A stretch of 64,000 bases of DNA from Microvenator marinus (GCF_007993755.1 NZ_CP042467.1:2690001-2754000); one strand, 5' to 3'; shown: positions 1-8,857, counted from the stretch's first letter. The notes: generated by a model from the sequence alone, not told the origin. Translations and numbers: made by a program.

Positions 1-101
1 GCTAGCTCGGCCTGCGTGAGGCCCAACTTCTTTCGCGCTTTGCGAATGGCCAGCCCCACATCAGTCATATCCAACACCCGTATTTGCGGCTTTCTCTCCA
101 T
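1..101 (-). CDS. XRE/HipB-type helix-turn-helix regulator, N-terminal part only
   Basis: The first 33 codons of a gene that runs off the left edge of the window. The visible protein contains MTDVGLAIRKARKKLGLTQ followed by AELA, the classic opening of the XRE/HipB helix-turn-helix fold (helix 1 plus the TQxELA turn). The start is taken as the ATG at 101; an in-frame ATG at 68 would remove 11 residues. The upstream region carries two inverted operator-like arms (106-170), which fits autoregulation. It could be a HipB-like antitoxin or a solitary regulator; the partner gene lies outside the window. Confidence 0.7.
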   Translation of the reverse strand, partial: MERKPQIRVLDMTDVGLAIRKARKKLGLTQAEL

Positions 102-105
102 GCCA

Positions 106-170
106 ATTACCGTACGGGATTTTTTTGAGAAACTCAATGAATTTCGAGCATTTTATTCCCGAACGGTAAT
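106..170. promoter_or_regulatory. Paired inverted operator arms upstream of the XRE gene
   Basis: The arm ATTACCGTACGGGAT (106-120) is matched by ATTCCCGAACGGTAAT (155-170) in inverted orientation, with 34 AT-rich bases between them that would hold the promoter for the regulator gene. Two arms flanking a promoter directly upstream of an XRE gene are typical of autoregulated antitoxin-type repressors. The arms are seen directly; the regulatory role is inferred. Confidence 0.5.
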
Positions 171-188
171 CCAAGAGTCGGAACAAAC

Positions 189-1058
189 TCAGGATTCGAA
201 GACGTCTTTCGCGTCAGCAGCTGTAACAATAGCTTCAAGCCATTGTTCAAGGCGATGCTGATCATGGCAGCGTTCCAGAATCTCTAGGTGCCTTGTGCTC
301 AGCACGAGTTTCCGGGCCTTTGCGACGCGGAGAATTGAGGCTCGGAGCCCCTCTTCGATACCTTCCTCTCTACCTTCCTCTCTGGCTTCTGCCTTGAATT
401 CTTCCCAAAATGTGCGTGTTCTCATGTCTAGCTCCATAAAGTGTTGCCTGACTTCCTCAGTTACAACCTCTAGTATTGTATCAGAAATTGCGTCCATGTC
501 CCTACGTGTTAGCTTTCCCGCTTCATAGCTCTCAATGCACTCATTCATTGTCGCTCGGTAGAGCGGTTCTGCGTAGTCTTTCCGGGCGTGAACCATTGAG
601 CAGAACAAACCCCACCATGGGTTTTCTGCAAGCTGCTCGGCGGTCAACATTCGAGGCGTGGTAGAAGGCCCGATCACCGTAGGTGTCCAACTCCCGCGGC
701 TCGTGAACTGAATCGGTCTACTGGCCCATGCCTCGACTTGAGTAGAAAACGTTACCACGATGAGTTCGACGGGCATTCCCTGGCCTTTCATGAAAGCCAC
801 ATAGTCGGTCCATGCCTGAGGTTTCTCTGCGTCGACCTCTCGTTGGACCTCGGCGATGACATAGTATTCCTGTGCCGCCTGAACAAGAAACACGCAGTCT
901 GCGCGCCTTACTGAAGGTTGTGTTCTTGTAAATTCTGACTTCTTTTCTTCGACGCCGCCTCCAGGCTTGGGAGCAGGCAATCCGGTTAAACGCAACGCAG
1001 AAGCCAGACTCTTTTCCAAGAGCTTCTCCATGGCTGCGTGGGTAAATGTTAGCCCCAT
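189..1058 (-). CDS. Rpn/PD-(D/E)XK-type nuclease-fold protein, transposase-like family
   Basis: A 289-aa protein resembling the Rpn / PD-(D/E)XK 'putative transposase' group. An Asp at residue 54 is followed by a beta-strand and an E70-V-Q72 motif (D...ExQ), the usual active-site arrangement. The C-terminal half has a charged EEGREEGIEEG stretch and an LEQWLEAIVTA-like ending, both common in this family. The start has an AAGGAG ribosome-binding site 5-6 bases upstream. Family members are DNA endonucleases linked to recombination or are of unknown role. No terminal repeats are visible around it, so it is annotated as a stand-alone gene. The assignment rests on pattern resemblance only. Confidence 0.6.
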   Translation of the reverse strand: MGLTFTHAAMEKLLEKSLASALRLTGLPAPKPGGGVEEKKSEFTRTQPSVRRADCVFLVQAAQEYYVIAEVQREVDAEKPQAWTDYVAFMKGQGMPVELIVVTFSTQVEAWASRPIQFTSRGSWTPTVIGPSTTPRMLTAEQLAENPWWGLFCSMVHARKDYAEPLYRATMNECIESYEAGKLTRRDMDAISDTILEVVTEEVRQHFMELDMRTRTFWEEFKAEAREEGREEGIEEGLRASILRVAKARKLVLSTRHLEILERCHDQHRLEQWLEAIVTAADAKDVFES

Positions 1059-1076
1059 AATGTCTCCTTAGAATCG

Positions 1077-1096
1077 CGCCCGCAAAATCACGGGCG
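1077..1096 (-). promoter_or_regulatory. Hairpin in the leader of the Rpn-like gene
   Basis: CGCCCG (1077-1082) and CGGGCG (1091-1096) pair perfectly around an 8-base loop. The hairpin ends 18 bases before the ATG at 1058, just upstream of the ribosome-binding site. No T-run follows, so a leader structure is likelier than a terminator. No function is established. Confidence 0.3.
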
Positions 1097-1106
1097 TCTA
1101 TCTATA

Positions 1107-1137
1107 TTTTCGGACACTTTGGGAAAGTGTTGCAAAA
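1107..1137. repeat. 31-base intergenic motif, copy 1
   Basis: This 31-base stretch begins TTTTCGG and contains AAGTGTTGC near its end; it matches 26 of 31 positions with 22864-22894. It starts directly after the stop codon of the CrtI-like gene. Inside this copy CACTTT-GGG-AAAGTG is a perfect small palindrome, which copy 2 does not conserve. The function is unknown. Confidence 0.4.
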
Positions 1138-2598
1138 TTAGTTCGAAAAAATTTGTTTTGCAGCGGCGGTGCCCGAGAGTAGGCACATGGGAACGCCGCC
1201 ACCGGGGTGCGCGCTACCACTGGCGAGGAAGAGACCTGGCAGGTCTTTGACGCGGTTTGGTGGGCGCTGAAACGCGGAGAATTGGGAGTTTGAGGAGGCG
1301 CCATAGATGCTGCCTCGGGAGCCCGGGAACTGGGCGGCGAGGTCTTGGGGACGGCGCATCCAGACCCAGGTGTCTTCGGGGTGAATCAGGTCGAAGGCGA
1401 GCAGGCGTTGTTTGATTTGGTCGGCGACTTGGTCGGCGACTTCTTCGGCGGGTGGCGCTGAGTTTATGTCTTTGACGTAAGGGGCGTTGATCATGGCGAA
1501 GATGGGCTCATGGTCTTCCCAGCCGGGGCGCTGATGGCTCTTCTCTTGTGCGCAAAGGTAGATGGTTGGCTCCTCTGGCAGCCGCTCACGATCAAAAATA
1601 TCCACAAATTCTTGCTGATAGGGGCGAGCCGGAAAGAGTACGGTGTGGGATGGTCGCGGCACGCGACGCGCCTTAATAACGCCAGTCCAGCCAGACATGG
1701 ACGGCTCTCCGGCCTCTTTGATTGGCGAGTCTTCCAAGAGGTCATGAATGAGATGGGAGACATCGGCGTTACAAAGCACCACAGGCGCTTCGAACTTCGT
1801 GTCGCCGCACATCACGCCGCTGACCTTCTTTCCGGCTCTTAGGATGCTTGTGACGCGCGTGTTGTAGACGAACTCGGCGCCTTTCTCAGTGGCTGCCTTC
1901 TCAAGGGCCTCGGCAAGGCGGAACATACCGCCTTTGATGCCGTAACACCCAAGCCCGAGTTCAACCCAGGCGATACAATTCAAGGTGGCAGGCGCACGCC
2001 ACGGGTGACTTCCATTGTAGGTGGCGTATCTGAGAAGAAGGTCGCGCAGGTGCGGCTCAGATACTCGGGATTCGATGGCAGCGGCCATAGAGCGCATCGG
2101 ATCGATCTTCATCAATTCACGAAATTTTGTCATGCCAAGCTTGATGGCGCCGCCGAAGCTCGGGGCCTCGCCGTAGACAAAATTTGGGGCTGCCGCATTC
2201 CAGATTTCCTCGGTGTAATCCAGAAATCCCTTAAATTCTTCGGCATGTTTCGTGCCGAAAACCCTTTCAATTTCAGCGAGAGTGTCGCCTTTGGCAAAAC
2301 GGATATTCAATGCCGTCTTGTCGGGCCAAAGGTAGGAGAACCCATCGACTTCGATGAGCTCCAAGTAGTCGCGGTAGTCCAAGCCGGCGTTGCTAAACAC
2401 GGATGCTACTACATCGGTCATGGTGAACACGCTAGGGCCGGTATCGAACTCCACGCCTTCGACCTGTGCACGCCCCATCTTTCCGCCGGGATCCGGCCCC
2501 GCCTCAATCACCAGGACGCGCTTCTTTCCGGCGAGCTGCACAGCCGCGGAGAGAGCGCCAGCGCCGGCTCCGATGATGATGATATCGTATTGGCTCAT
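1138..2598 (-). CDS. CrtI/CrtD-like FAD-dependent carotenoid desaturase or isomerase family protein
   Basis: A 486-aa flavoprotein of the phytoene-desaturase family. The N-terminus carries the dinucleotide-binding motif GAGAGALSAA followed by the second FAD motif (EAGPDPGGKMG). The C-terminus has the family signature around HPGGGVPMCLLSG that closes the FAD site. Relatives desaturate, isomerise or oxidise C30-C40 polyenes at the membrane. The exact substrate cannot be read from sequence, and no phytoene synthase or other carotenoid gene lies in the window. The ATG overlaps the stop of the aldehyde dehydrogenase by 4 bp (ATGA), so the two are translationally coupled and may act on the same isoprenoid product. 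Confidence 0.8.
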   Translation of the reverse strand: MSQYDIIIIGAGAGALSAAVQLAGKKRVLVIEAGPDPGGKMGRAQVEGVEFDTGPSVFTMTDVVASVFSNAGLDYRDYLELIEVDGFSYLWPDKTALNIRFAKGDTLAEIERVFGTKHAEEFKGFLDYTEEIWNAAAPNFVYGEAPSFGGAIKLGMTKFRELMKIDPMRSMAAAIESRVSEPHLRDLLLRYATYNGSHPWRAPATLNCIAWVELGLGCYGIKGGMFRLAEALEKAATEKGAEFVYNTRVTSILRAGKKVSGVMCGDTKFEAPVVLCNADVSHLIHDLLEDSPIKEAGEPSMSGWTGVIKARRVPRPSHTVLFPARPYQQEFVDIFDRERLPEEPTIYLCAQEKSHQRPGWEDHEPIFAMINAPYVKDINSAPPAEEVADQVADQIKQRLLAFDLIHPEDTWVWMRRPQDLAAQFPGSRGSIYGASSNSQFSAFQRPPNRVKDLPGLFLASGSAHPGGGVPMCLLSGTAAAKQIFSN

Positions 2599-3953
2599 GA
2601 AAAATCGGCCACGGTTTTGGCGTTTACGAACGCATGAAGTCCCATCTCACCGAGTTCTCGCCCGTATCCGGAGTCCTTGATGCCTCCGAATGGAAGGCGT
2701 GGGTCCGACTTGACGATACCGTTGATGGCCACATGGCCTGAATCTATGGCGTCTACGAGGGGTTGAATGGTATCGGATGTTGTCCAGAGACTTGCACCGA
2801 GGCCATATTCCGTTTGGTTCGCCAACTTGATGGCGTGGTCGGTATTCTTGGCTCGAATCACGGCGGCAACAGGCCCAAATGTCTCTTCGTCAAAGACGCT
2901 CATTCCCGGGTCGACGCGCGAGATGATAGTGGGCGGATAGAACGCGGGACCAAGGCCAGAAGGCTCGCCGCCCATGAGCGCCACGGCTCCGGCGGCAATG
3001 CTGGCTTTGACTTGTTCGTGCAGTGCCTCAGCGAGGTCTACCCGGGCCTGAGGGCCAATATCTATGGACTCGTCTGTCGGATCGCCAATTTTCAGGGCAC
3101 GCATCTCTTTTCGGAAGAGGTGGATGAACTCGTCGTGGACTTCATCCACAACAATAAATCTCTTGGCGGCGATACAGCTTTGCCCCGAGTTGAGGCATCG
3201 CGCACGCGTGGCTTCTTTGGCGGCCTTCTCAAGGTTCGCGTCAGCGAGCACGATGAATGGGTCCGAGCCACCGAGCTCAAGCAATGTGGGCTTGAGCGCT
3301 TGGCCCGCCACACTTGCGACTGCTCGACCGGCACGCGTCGACCCCGTCAAACTCACCGCGTGAACGCGTCTATCTTTGATGACTTTTTCGGCCAAATCGT
3401 GGTCAATGAGCAGAGTTTGAAACACTCCATCTGGAACCTGGGCCTGCGCAAAAATCTCTTCGATGGCGAGCGCGCACCCACTGACATTTCCGGCGTGTTT
3501 TAGGAGGGCGGTATTACCCGCCATAAGGGTTGGCGCCGCAAACCTGAAGACCTGCCAGAACGGAAAGTTCCATGGCATCACGGCCAGAACGGTGCCGAGC
3601 GGCTGAAATTGAACCCATGAGTTTGTGGCATCGGTCTCTATCTTCTTCGGCTTAAGTCCTTGAGCCCCAGTCTCGGCGTAGTGCTCACACACCCACGCGC
3701 ATTTTTCGACCTCTGCCCGCGCTTCTTTGATGGGTTTTCCCATCTCCTCGGTCATGAGCCGAGCCCATTGTTCTTTCTTTTCGCGCAGAACGGCCGCGGC
3801 CTGATTCAGCATGTCGGCACGCTGGTCGAAGCTCGTCTTCGAAAAATCTCGAAACGCTCTACTGCTGCGCTCGAGCATTTCTTCCACGTCTTCGGAATTA
3901 TGATCTGGATATTCTCGAATCAGCGTTTGGGTCGCTGGGTTGATTGATTTCAT
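2595..3953 (-). CDS. NAD(P)-dependent aldehyde dehydrogenase (succinate-semialdehyde dehydrogenase-like)
   Basis: A 452-aa ALDH-superfamily enzyme oxidising an aldehyde to the acid with NAD(P)+. Visible motifs are PWNFPFWQ, the coenzyme loop LTGSTRAGR, the general base in LELGGSDPF and the catalytic cysteine in GQSCIA. The ATG at 3953 is preferred over a GTG six bases upstream because GGGAG sits 5-6 bases before it. The overall pattern resembles GabD/Sad-type semialdehyde dehydrogenases. Coupling to a CrtI-like desaturase also allows an apocarotenoid aldehyde as substrate, as for the ALDH of staphyloxanthin synthesis; that role is inference. Confidence 0.85.
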   Translation of the reverse strand: MKSINPATQTLIREYPDHNSEDVEEMLERSSRAFRDFSKTSFDQRADMLNQAAAVLREKKEQWARLMTEEMGKPIKEARAEVEKCAWVCEHYAETGAQGLKPKKIETDATNSWVQFQPLGTVLAVMPWNFPFWQVFRFAAPTLMAGNTALLKHAGNVSGCALAIEEIFAQAQVPDGVFQTLLIDHDLAEKVIKDRRVHAVSLTGSTRAGRAVASVAGQALKPTLLELGGSDPFIVLADANLEKAAKEATRARCLNSGQSCIAAKRFIVVDEVHDEFIHLFRKEMRALKIGDPTDESIDIGPQARVDLAEALHEQVKASIAAGAVALMGGEPSGLGPAFYPPTIISRVDPGMSVFDEETFGPVAAVIRAKNTDHAIKLANQTEYGLGASLWTTSDTIQPLVDAIDSGHVAINGIVKSDPRLPFGGIKDSGYGRELGEMGLHAFVNAKTVADFS

Positions 3954-3962
3954 AGACACTCC

Positions 3963-4889
3963 CTAAAGTTCTCTGATGCTCTCGAGGCTGATTTGGCGCA
4001 AAAGATCCGAGGCGCTGATATCACCAAAATCCCAACCGAGGGTGCGTATCAATTGACCGATGACCCGCTCAGGAGGCTGACTTCTATCCACTTGCGCGGC
4101 TTCATTTCGCTTGGCCATTCGCTCGCCATTCTGGTCCAGAACGAGTGGTACGTGCCAGGTCTCAAACCCCTGAAAACCCGGGTTGAATTCGGATTTCAGA
4201 ATTTCGGCGAGCCATACCTGACGTGGAGTTGAATCGAAGAGGTCTTGCCCTCTGACAATTTGAGTCACGCCCATGTCCAAGTCATCGACCACAACGGCGA
4301 GCTGGTAGGCCCAGAGGCCGTCGCTTCGAAGCAATACTTGGTCACCGACCTCAAAGACGAGGTCTTGTTCGAGCGTCCCGAGAATCTGGTCATGTACCTT
4401 GACGATGTTCGGACCACCATCTGGGCTTACGCGCAGTCTCCATGCCGGCTGCCGGTCCGGGCGCTCCTTTGCCATTTTCGCTCGACCCTCTTCGTCAAGC
4501 GCTGCGCAAGTCCCCGGGTAGACGGCGCCGCGCTCGTGGGGTGCGGACGCCTCTTGGATTTCACGGCGGGTACACCAGCATGGATAGACGAGGCCCTGCT
4601 CTTTGAGGAATTCCAAGGCGCGTTCGTAGAGGTGGGTGCGTGAGGTCTGCATCCACGGGTCGGCGGCATCCAAAGTGGTTGGGCCATGGTCCCAATCCAG
4701 GCCGAGCCACTTCAAGTCTTCCAAAATCGCCTCAGCGCTCCCAGGACGCGTCCGCGGAATATCTATGTCCTCCATTCGGATCACGAACTCCGCGCCGCTC
4801 AGGCGAGCAATCAGCCACGCCAGGAGCGCTGTTCTGAGGTTTCCGAGGTGTTGTGGGCCGGTAGGGCTCGGGGCGTAGCGGCCGCGCAT
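3963..4889 (-). CDS. gluQ: Glutamyl-Q tRNA(Asp) synthetase
   Basis: A 308-aa truncated class I glutamyl-tRNA synthetase paralogue. GluQRS activates glutamate and attaches it to queuosine at position 34 of tRNA-Asp. Signs include the start RGRYAPSPTGPQHLGNL (HIGH-type motif), the binuclear fold through MEDIDIPRTRPG, zinc ligands C104, C106, Y124 and C128, and the KMSKS counterpart GERMAKR near the C-terminus. The C-terminal anticodon-binding domain of true GltX is absent, as expected. It lies 3 bp after the AmgK-like gene and 9 bp before the aldehyde dehydrogenase, so it is part of a tight operon. In gammaproteobacteria gluQ commonly follows dksA; here dksA is far away. Confidence 0.93.
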   Translation of the reverse strand: MRGRYAPSPTGPQHLGNLRTALLAWLIARLSGAEFVIRMEDIDIPRTRPGSAEAILEDLKWLGLDWDHGPTTLDAADPWMQTSRTHLYERALEFLKEQGLVYPCWCTRREIQEASAPHERGAVYPGTCAALDEEGRAKMAKERPDRQPAWRLRVSPDGGPNIVKVHDQILGTLEQDLVFEVGDQVLLRSDGLWAYQLAVVVDDLDMGVTQIVRGQDLFDSTPRQVWLAEILKSEFNPGFQGFETWHVPLVLDQNGERMAKRNEAAQVDRSQPPERVIGQLIRTLGWDFGDISASDLLRQISLESIREL

Positions 4890-4892
4890 GGA

Positions 4893-5957
4893 CTACTCCT
4901 TGCCGAATGCGGGTTCTACTTCGCTTAGCAACTGGGCCAGCCCCGCGAACTCAAGGCGTTCCAAGGCATCTTTGACGTAGCCAATGGACGGCTCGTAATA
5001 AGGCAGAAAGTTTGGATTTCCTTTGACCTTATCGATGAAGATAAAGCGACCGGCATCTTTGAGTTTTCGCTGGACCGTTTGGAGGTAGAAAGCCTCTTTG
5101 ACCAAGGCTTCGTCCTCGCACCATGGAAGATCCTTGGCCTGACCGGCCTGAACATAATAGGCCACGAGGCGCGCCACGAGATCGGGGTCGAGCACGATAT
5201 ACGAGTCTCTTAACAAGGCCACCAAATCGTAGACAAACGGCCCCATGAGCGCGTCTTGGAAGTCGATGAGATGAAGCTTTCCGCCCTTCTCCATGATGTT
5301 TCGTGATTGGTAATCGCGAAGCACCAGCGTCTGAGGCAGGTCCAGCAGCTTGTCGACGATTTGCTGAAAATAGGCCTGAAGTTCGGCACGGTGCGTGCCT
5401 AGCGTGTCGGCGCCATAGTGCTCGTCGAGACCCCACTCGCGATAATGGTCGAGTTCCCAGAGCAGCAGTGCCTCATCAAAAGACTTTTCGTACCCGATGC
5501 AATCACACTCACCGTCATCGAGCGTGGCAACTTGGAAGTCTACTAGCAAGTCAATCGCGCGCTGGTAGTGGGCCTCTGCTTGGTCGGGTGCGTTGAGGTA
5601 GATATTCTCGAACATGGTGTTGCCGAGGTCTTCGAGAAGAAGAACCCCAAGCTCCATGTCCACGAAGTCGATGGCGCCCACGGGCAGACCGAGCCGCGCG
5701 AGATAGCGTTGCACGTTGACAAAGGGCAACTCAGCGGTTTCCGGATTCTCGCCACCCTCTTCACTCTTGCCCGGGTCAAAGTCCTCGGGAAGGACCATGG
5801 CCATCAAGGTGGACTCGCCGCGCGGGCCCGCCTCGGACAAGGTGATTCGCCAGTAAATGCGGAGCGACGCATGCCCACCCAAGTTTTCAAGCGAGGCTTT
5901 TTCAGCCACGTCTTGGTCAAACGCACGACTCAGAGTCTGGCGAATTCGGCTTTCCAT
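4893..5957 (-). CDS. AmgK-like sugar kinase / aminoglycoside phosphotransferase family protein
   Basis: A 354-aa kinase of the APH/choline-kinase fold. The catalytic loop reads LRDYQSRNIM (usual H-x-D-x-x-x-x-N, here Leu in place of His) and the metal-binding motif reads LIDFQDALMGP followed by YDLVALLRD. This combination is typical of AmgK, which phosphorylates the anomeric carbon of MurNAc/GlcNAc in peptidoglycan recycling. The N-terminal lobe includes VLLLEDLG. The usual partner nucleotidyltransferase MurU is not adjacent; gluQ follows after 3 bp and an outer-membrane gene precedes by 16 bp. The substrate is therefore uncertain. Confidence 0.7.
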   Translation of the reverse strand: MESRIRQTLSRAFDQDVAEKASLENLGGHASLRIYWRITLSEAGPRGESTLMAMVLPEDFDPGKSEEGGENPETAELPFVNVQRYLARLGLPVGAIDFVDMELGVLLLEDLGNTMFENIYLNAPDQAEAHYQRAIDLLVDFQVATLDDGECDCIGYEKSFDEALLLWELDHYREWGLDEHYGADTLGTHRAELQAYFQQIVDKLLDLPQTLVLRDYQSRNIMEKGGKLHLIDFQDALMGPFVYDLVALLRDSYIVLDPDLVARLVAYYVQAGQAKDLPWCEDEALVKEAFYLQTVQRKLKDAGRFIFIDKVKGNPNFLPYYEPSIGYVKDALERLEFAGLAQLLSEVEPAFGKE

Positions 5958-5973
5958 GTTTTGGTCTCAAGAT

Positions 5974-6825
5974 TTAGAGGTAGATTGCGAACGAACCCAT
6001 AAAAATCATGCGCTCGGTATTGGCGAGGTCGAGTTGGTAGCCAACATCAAATCCTGCTGCTTTCGAGCGCCAGCCTGCACCGAATGTGAGCATGGACGTG
6101 TCCACCGCATCTTTTCGCTCGAACCCGACACGCAGCGGCACCATGACCGCCAGGTATTCTGCGCCAAACGCGAATTCTATGGCCGTATCGTCTGTGGTGG
6201 TCAGGTCGAAGCCCACATCGCCCGCAAGCACGAGACCGAAGTTTGTGGCGAAGGATGCGCCGCCAGCAATGGTGAGAGGCGCGATAGGTGCACACTCTAT
6301 CTTATCACATTGATCGACAAGGTTTTTTCCGACCACGCCGAGGTGAAAGCCTTCGGTGACCTTAAAGATAGCACCTGCATCGAGCGTGAAGCCGTTCATG
6401 AGCTCCACGTCATTGTCTTTAACGATGAGGTAGCGGCCACCGACTCCGATTGCGACGCGGTCTGGAACAACCGGGACCGCAAGCGCGAGGCGAATATCAT
6501 GGCCATCGATGCCGTCGGCTGCGTCGCGGCCAATATGATACGAGTACCCAACGCCCGCGGCGAGATTGGGATTGGTGCGACTATCCGAGACCGAGGCGTT
6601 GAGCACGCTGCCCGTCGGATTGTATTCGAAGGTGCCATCGATGGCGTAGAGTGTGGCTCGCGCGATGCCTGCTGGATTGTGGTAAATCCCGCTCGTGCCC
6701 TCGGCGACCGCCGTGAACGCATCACCCATTCCGCCGGAGCGGACGCCGTCCGTAAATTCCTGAGCGCTCGCCAGGTTGGCCCAACTTAGAATTGCAAGAA
6801 CAATGAGTATTCGCGTGGAGTGCAT
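5974..6825 (-). CDS. PorV/FadL-like outer-membrane beta-barrel protein
   Basis: A 283-aa secreted protein with a signal peptide ending around LASAQE. The mature start GVRSGGMGDAFTAVAEGTSG followed by IYHNPAGIA matches the hallmark N-terminus of the PorV/UPF0164 and FadL-like families (G-MG-AF-A-A-D--A---NPA). The rest consists of alternating amphipathic strands. The ATG is preceded by AAGGAAGAG. Likely an outer-membrane channel or assembly factor; no substrate can be read. It is 16 bp upstream of the AmgK-like gene and probably co-transcribed with the kinase genes above it. Confidence 0.7.
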   Translation of the reverse strand: MHSTRILIVLAILSWANLASAQEFTDGVRSGGMGDAFTAVAEGTSGIYHNPAGIARATLYAIDGTFEYNPTGSVLNASVSDSRTNPNLAAGVGYSYHIGRDAADGIDGHDIRLALAVPVVPDRVAIGVGGRYLIVKDNDVELMNGFTLDAGAIFKVTEGFHLGVVGKNLVDQCDKIECAPIAPLTIAGGASFATNFGLVLAGDVGFDLTTTDDTAIEFAFGAEYLAVMVPLRVGFERKDAVDTSMLTFGAGWRSKAAGFDVGYQLDLANTERMIFMGSFAIYL

Positions 6826-6888
6826 AGTCTCTTCCTTGAGCAGAGTCGGCGAATGATTAACGGATTGGTTGGGGATGTCAATTGCGGC

Positions 6889-8826
6889 TTATGGGACAAT
6901 GCTCAACACGATGAACACGACTAAGACAAGGAGCATCAGGAGCAAAACTATTCCGATCGCGAGTCGTTTCTTGTTCAGATTATTCGACTCGGTGAGGTCT
7001 TGTGGGCGCCTTGGCTGCGGCTGGTTATCTGGAGGCCGAACCTGTTGAAGCCCTGAATTGGGCTGGTCCGGAGCCGGTTGCGGCAAGGGCTGCACGGGAC
7101 GCGACTGGGGATTTTGCCGGGGTGTCGGTAGCGGAGGGAAACCCATTTGCGAGGGCGCCACAGGTGGGACAAGCCTGGGTTTTTCTCGTGTTCTTTCCTG
7201 TGTGTCTGCGTAATTCTTGCCGAGCACCATCTTCGGGCCGGAAGGCCTTTTCACACGGGGGTGAACATCGAGCTCGAGGGCCTCAGCACTACCTGATGGG
7301 CGCGGCGGCTCGAGTGGTTTGGCTTGAACCGAAGGACGGTCCAAGACCGGCGTAGGCAAATCCTCATCCGTTCTGGGTTTGAGCTCCGGGCGCGTCATAT
7401 CCGCACTATCGACGTGGGCACTACCAGCCAGAGGATTGAGCTGCGGAATGGATGAGGCAAGCCGCTCTCGTTTGGCCGAAGGTGTGGAGGGGCGCGTGGA
7501 ATCCACCTCATCGGTCTTCGCGTCTTGGTCAGGTGCTTGAACCCGTGGGAGCTCACCCGTTCTGAGCCTCATCGGCTTGACGGGCCGAGTCTCGGCCTTT
7601 GAATCGGCGGCTTTCAGTCTCGATTGTAAGGACGGGATGTTCTCAGTCGGGGCACTTTCATCGATTTCAGGTTCACGCCCGGTGAGTTGCGCGAGCTCAG
7701 ACGCCCCGATTTGCACGGTGGGCTCGGAGTGTTTATCCGCCGCCACCGCGTATCCGGCCGATTCTGCGGCCTTCAGGAGTTGGCGCCTGTCGATCTTGAG
7801 CGTCTCCTCGATTTCCTGCGTGGGGGTATCGAGCGGCGGCTCGCTCTTGAGCGGCATCGTGGCCAATTCGAGGTCCATTTCACCGGTCAAATCTTGCGCG
7901 ACCTCATCGGCCTGCATGGCGAAGTCGAGAAGTTGAACGGAAATCCGCTCGCTGACGGTGTCTCGGATGGTCCCCTGCGAATCAATTCGCAACGAGAGCA
8001 ACGCCTGGGTGAACTCGCGGATGGACTGGAAGCGGTCATCGGGCTTCTTCTCCATGGCCTTGAGGATGATGGCCTCAAGCTCTTTGGAGAGGCCGCTTCG
8101 AAGCCGGCTCGGCGGCAGAGGCGGGGCCTCGACCTGGGCCATCATGAGCGCAAACTCGGTGGGCGCGTTGAAGGGCACCTCGCCCGTGACCAATTTGTAC
8201 ATGGTCACGCCCACGGAGTAGATATCCGCGCGGCCGTCGATGGACTTGGAGCCTACGATTTGTTCGGGGCTCATGTAGTGAAGTGTCCCGACGGTGGTCC
8301 CCGTCGCCGTTAAGTCCTGGCGGCCGCCCTTGACCTTGGCGACCCCGAAATCAACGACTTTTGGACGCCGAACGTCGGAGTCTTGGAGCAGGATGTTTGA
8401 TGGCTTGATATCTCGGTGGATGATGCCGCGGCTATGGGCAAATCCGAGCGCCGACATCACCGGAATGATGACATCGATAACCTGTTCCTGGCTGAGCGGG
8501 CCCTCGTCACCCAGGTATTCGTCAAGGGTTGGACCATCCACAAACTCCATCAGAATGGCCATCAACGGCTCGTCCAAAATCTGGAAAACCCGCACGATAT
8601 TTGGGTGTTTGAGGAGTTGTTGAATTCGCCCTTCTTCGAGGAATCGCGTCCGAATGATGGCGTTGTCCGAGTAGTACGGATAGAGAACTTTGACCGCGAT
8701 GGAGTGCGAAGTTAGCTCGTCACGCGCTGAATAGATCGATGCCATCCCCCCCTCAGCGGCGAGGTATTCGATTCTGAAGCGGTCGAGGAAACGATCACCG
8801 GGTCTGAGGTCAACGGCCATGCGCAC
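6889..8826 (-). CDS. Membrane-anchored Ser/Thr protein kinase
   Basis: A 645-aa Hanks-type kinase. The kinase domain spans about residues 14-285: Ala/Gly-rich loop AAEGGMAS, catalytic lysine K46, HRDIKPSN (138-145), DFGVAK (159-164) and the activation/P+1 segment GTLHYMSPEQ. A long Pro/Ser/Thr/Glu-rich linker (about 290-615) follows, then one transmembrane helix made of the last 25 residues (RLAIGIVLLLMLLVLVVFIV...). Kinase domain and linker are therefore cytoplasmic with a C-terminal anchor and essentially no periplasmic sensor. It lies 32 bp after the larger kinase gene and both probably share a transcript. The start could also be the ATG at 8820. Confidence 0.9.
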   Translation of the reverse strand: MRMAVDLRPGDRFLDRFRIEYLAAEGGMASIYSARDELTSHSIAVKVLYPYYSDNAIIRTRFLEEGRIQQLLKHPNIVRVFQILDEPLMAILMEFVDGPTLDEYLGDEGPLSQEQVIDVIIPVMSALGFAHSRGIIHRDIKPSNILLQDSDVRRPKVVDFGVAKVKGGRQDLTATGTTVGTLHYMSPEQIVGSKSIDGRADIYSVGVTMYKLVTGEVPFNAPTEFALMMAQVEAPPLPPSRLRSGLSKELEAIILKAMEKKPDDRFQSIREFTQALLSLRIDSQGTIRDTVSERISVQLLDFAMQADEVAQDLTGEMDLELATMPLKSEPPLDTPTQEIEETLKIDRRQLLKAAESAGYAVAADKHSEPTVQIGASELAQLTGREPEIDESAPTENIPSLQSRLKAADSKAETRPVKPMRLRTGELPRVQAPDQDAKTDEVDSTRPSTPSAKRERLASSIPQLNPLAGSAHVDSADMTRPELKPRTDEDLPTPVLDRPSVQAKPLEPPRPSGSAEALELDVHPRVKRPSGPKMVLGKNYADTQERTREKPRLVPPVAPSQMGFPPLPTPRQNPQSRPVQPLPQPAPDQPNSGLQQVRPPDNQPQPRRPQDLTESNNLNKKRLAIGIVLLLMLLVLVVFIVLSIVP

Positions 8827-8857
8827 AGTCTAGACGAACTCGGACGCTACGCAACTT

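Noticed and set aside
189-1058. Mobile element carrying the Rpn-like gene
   Set aside because: No flanking direct or terminal inverted repeats around it.
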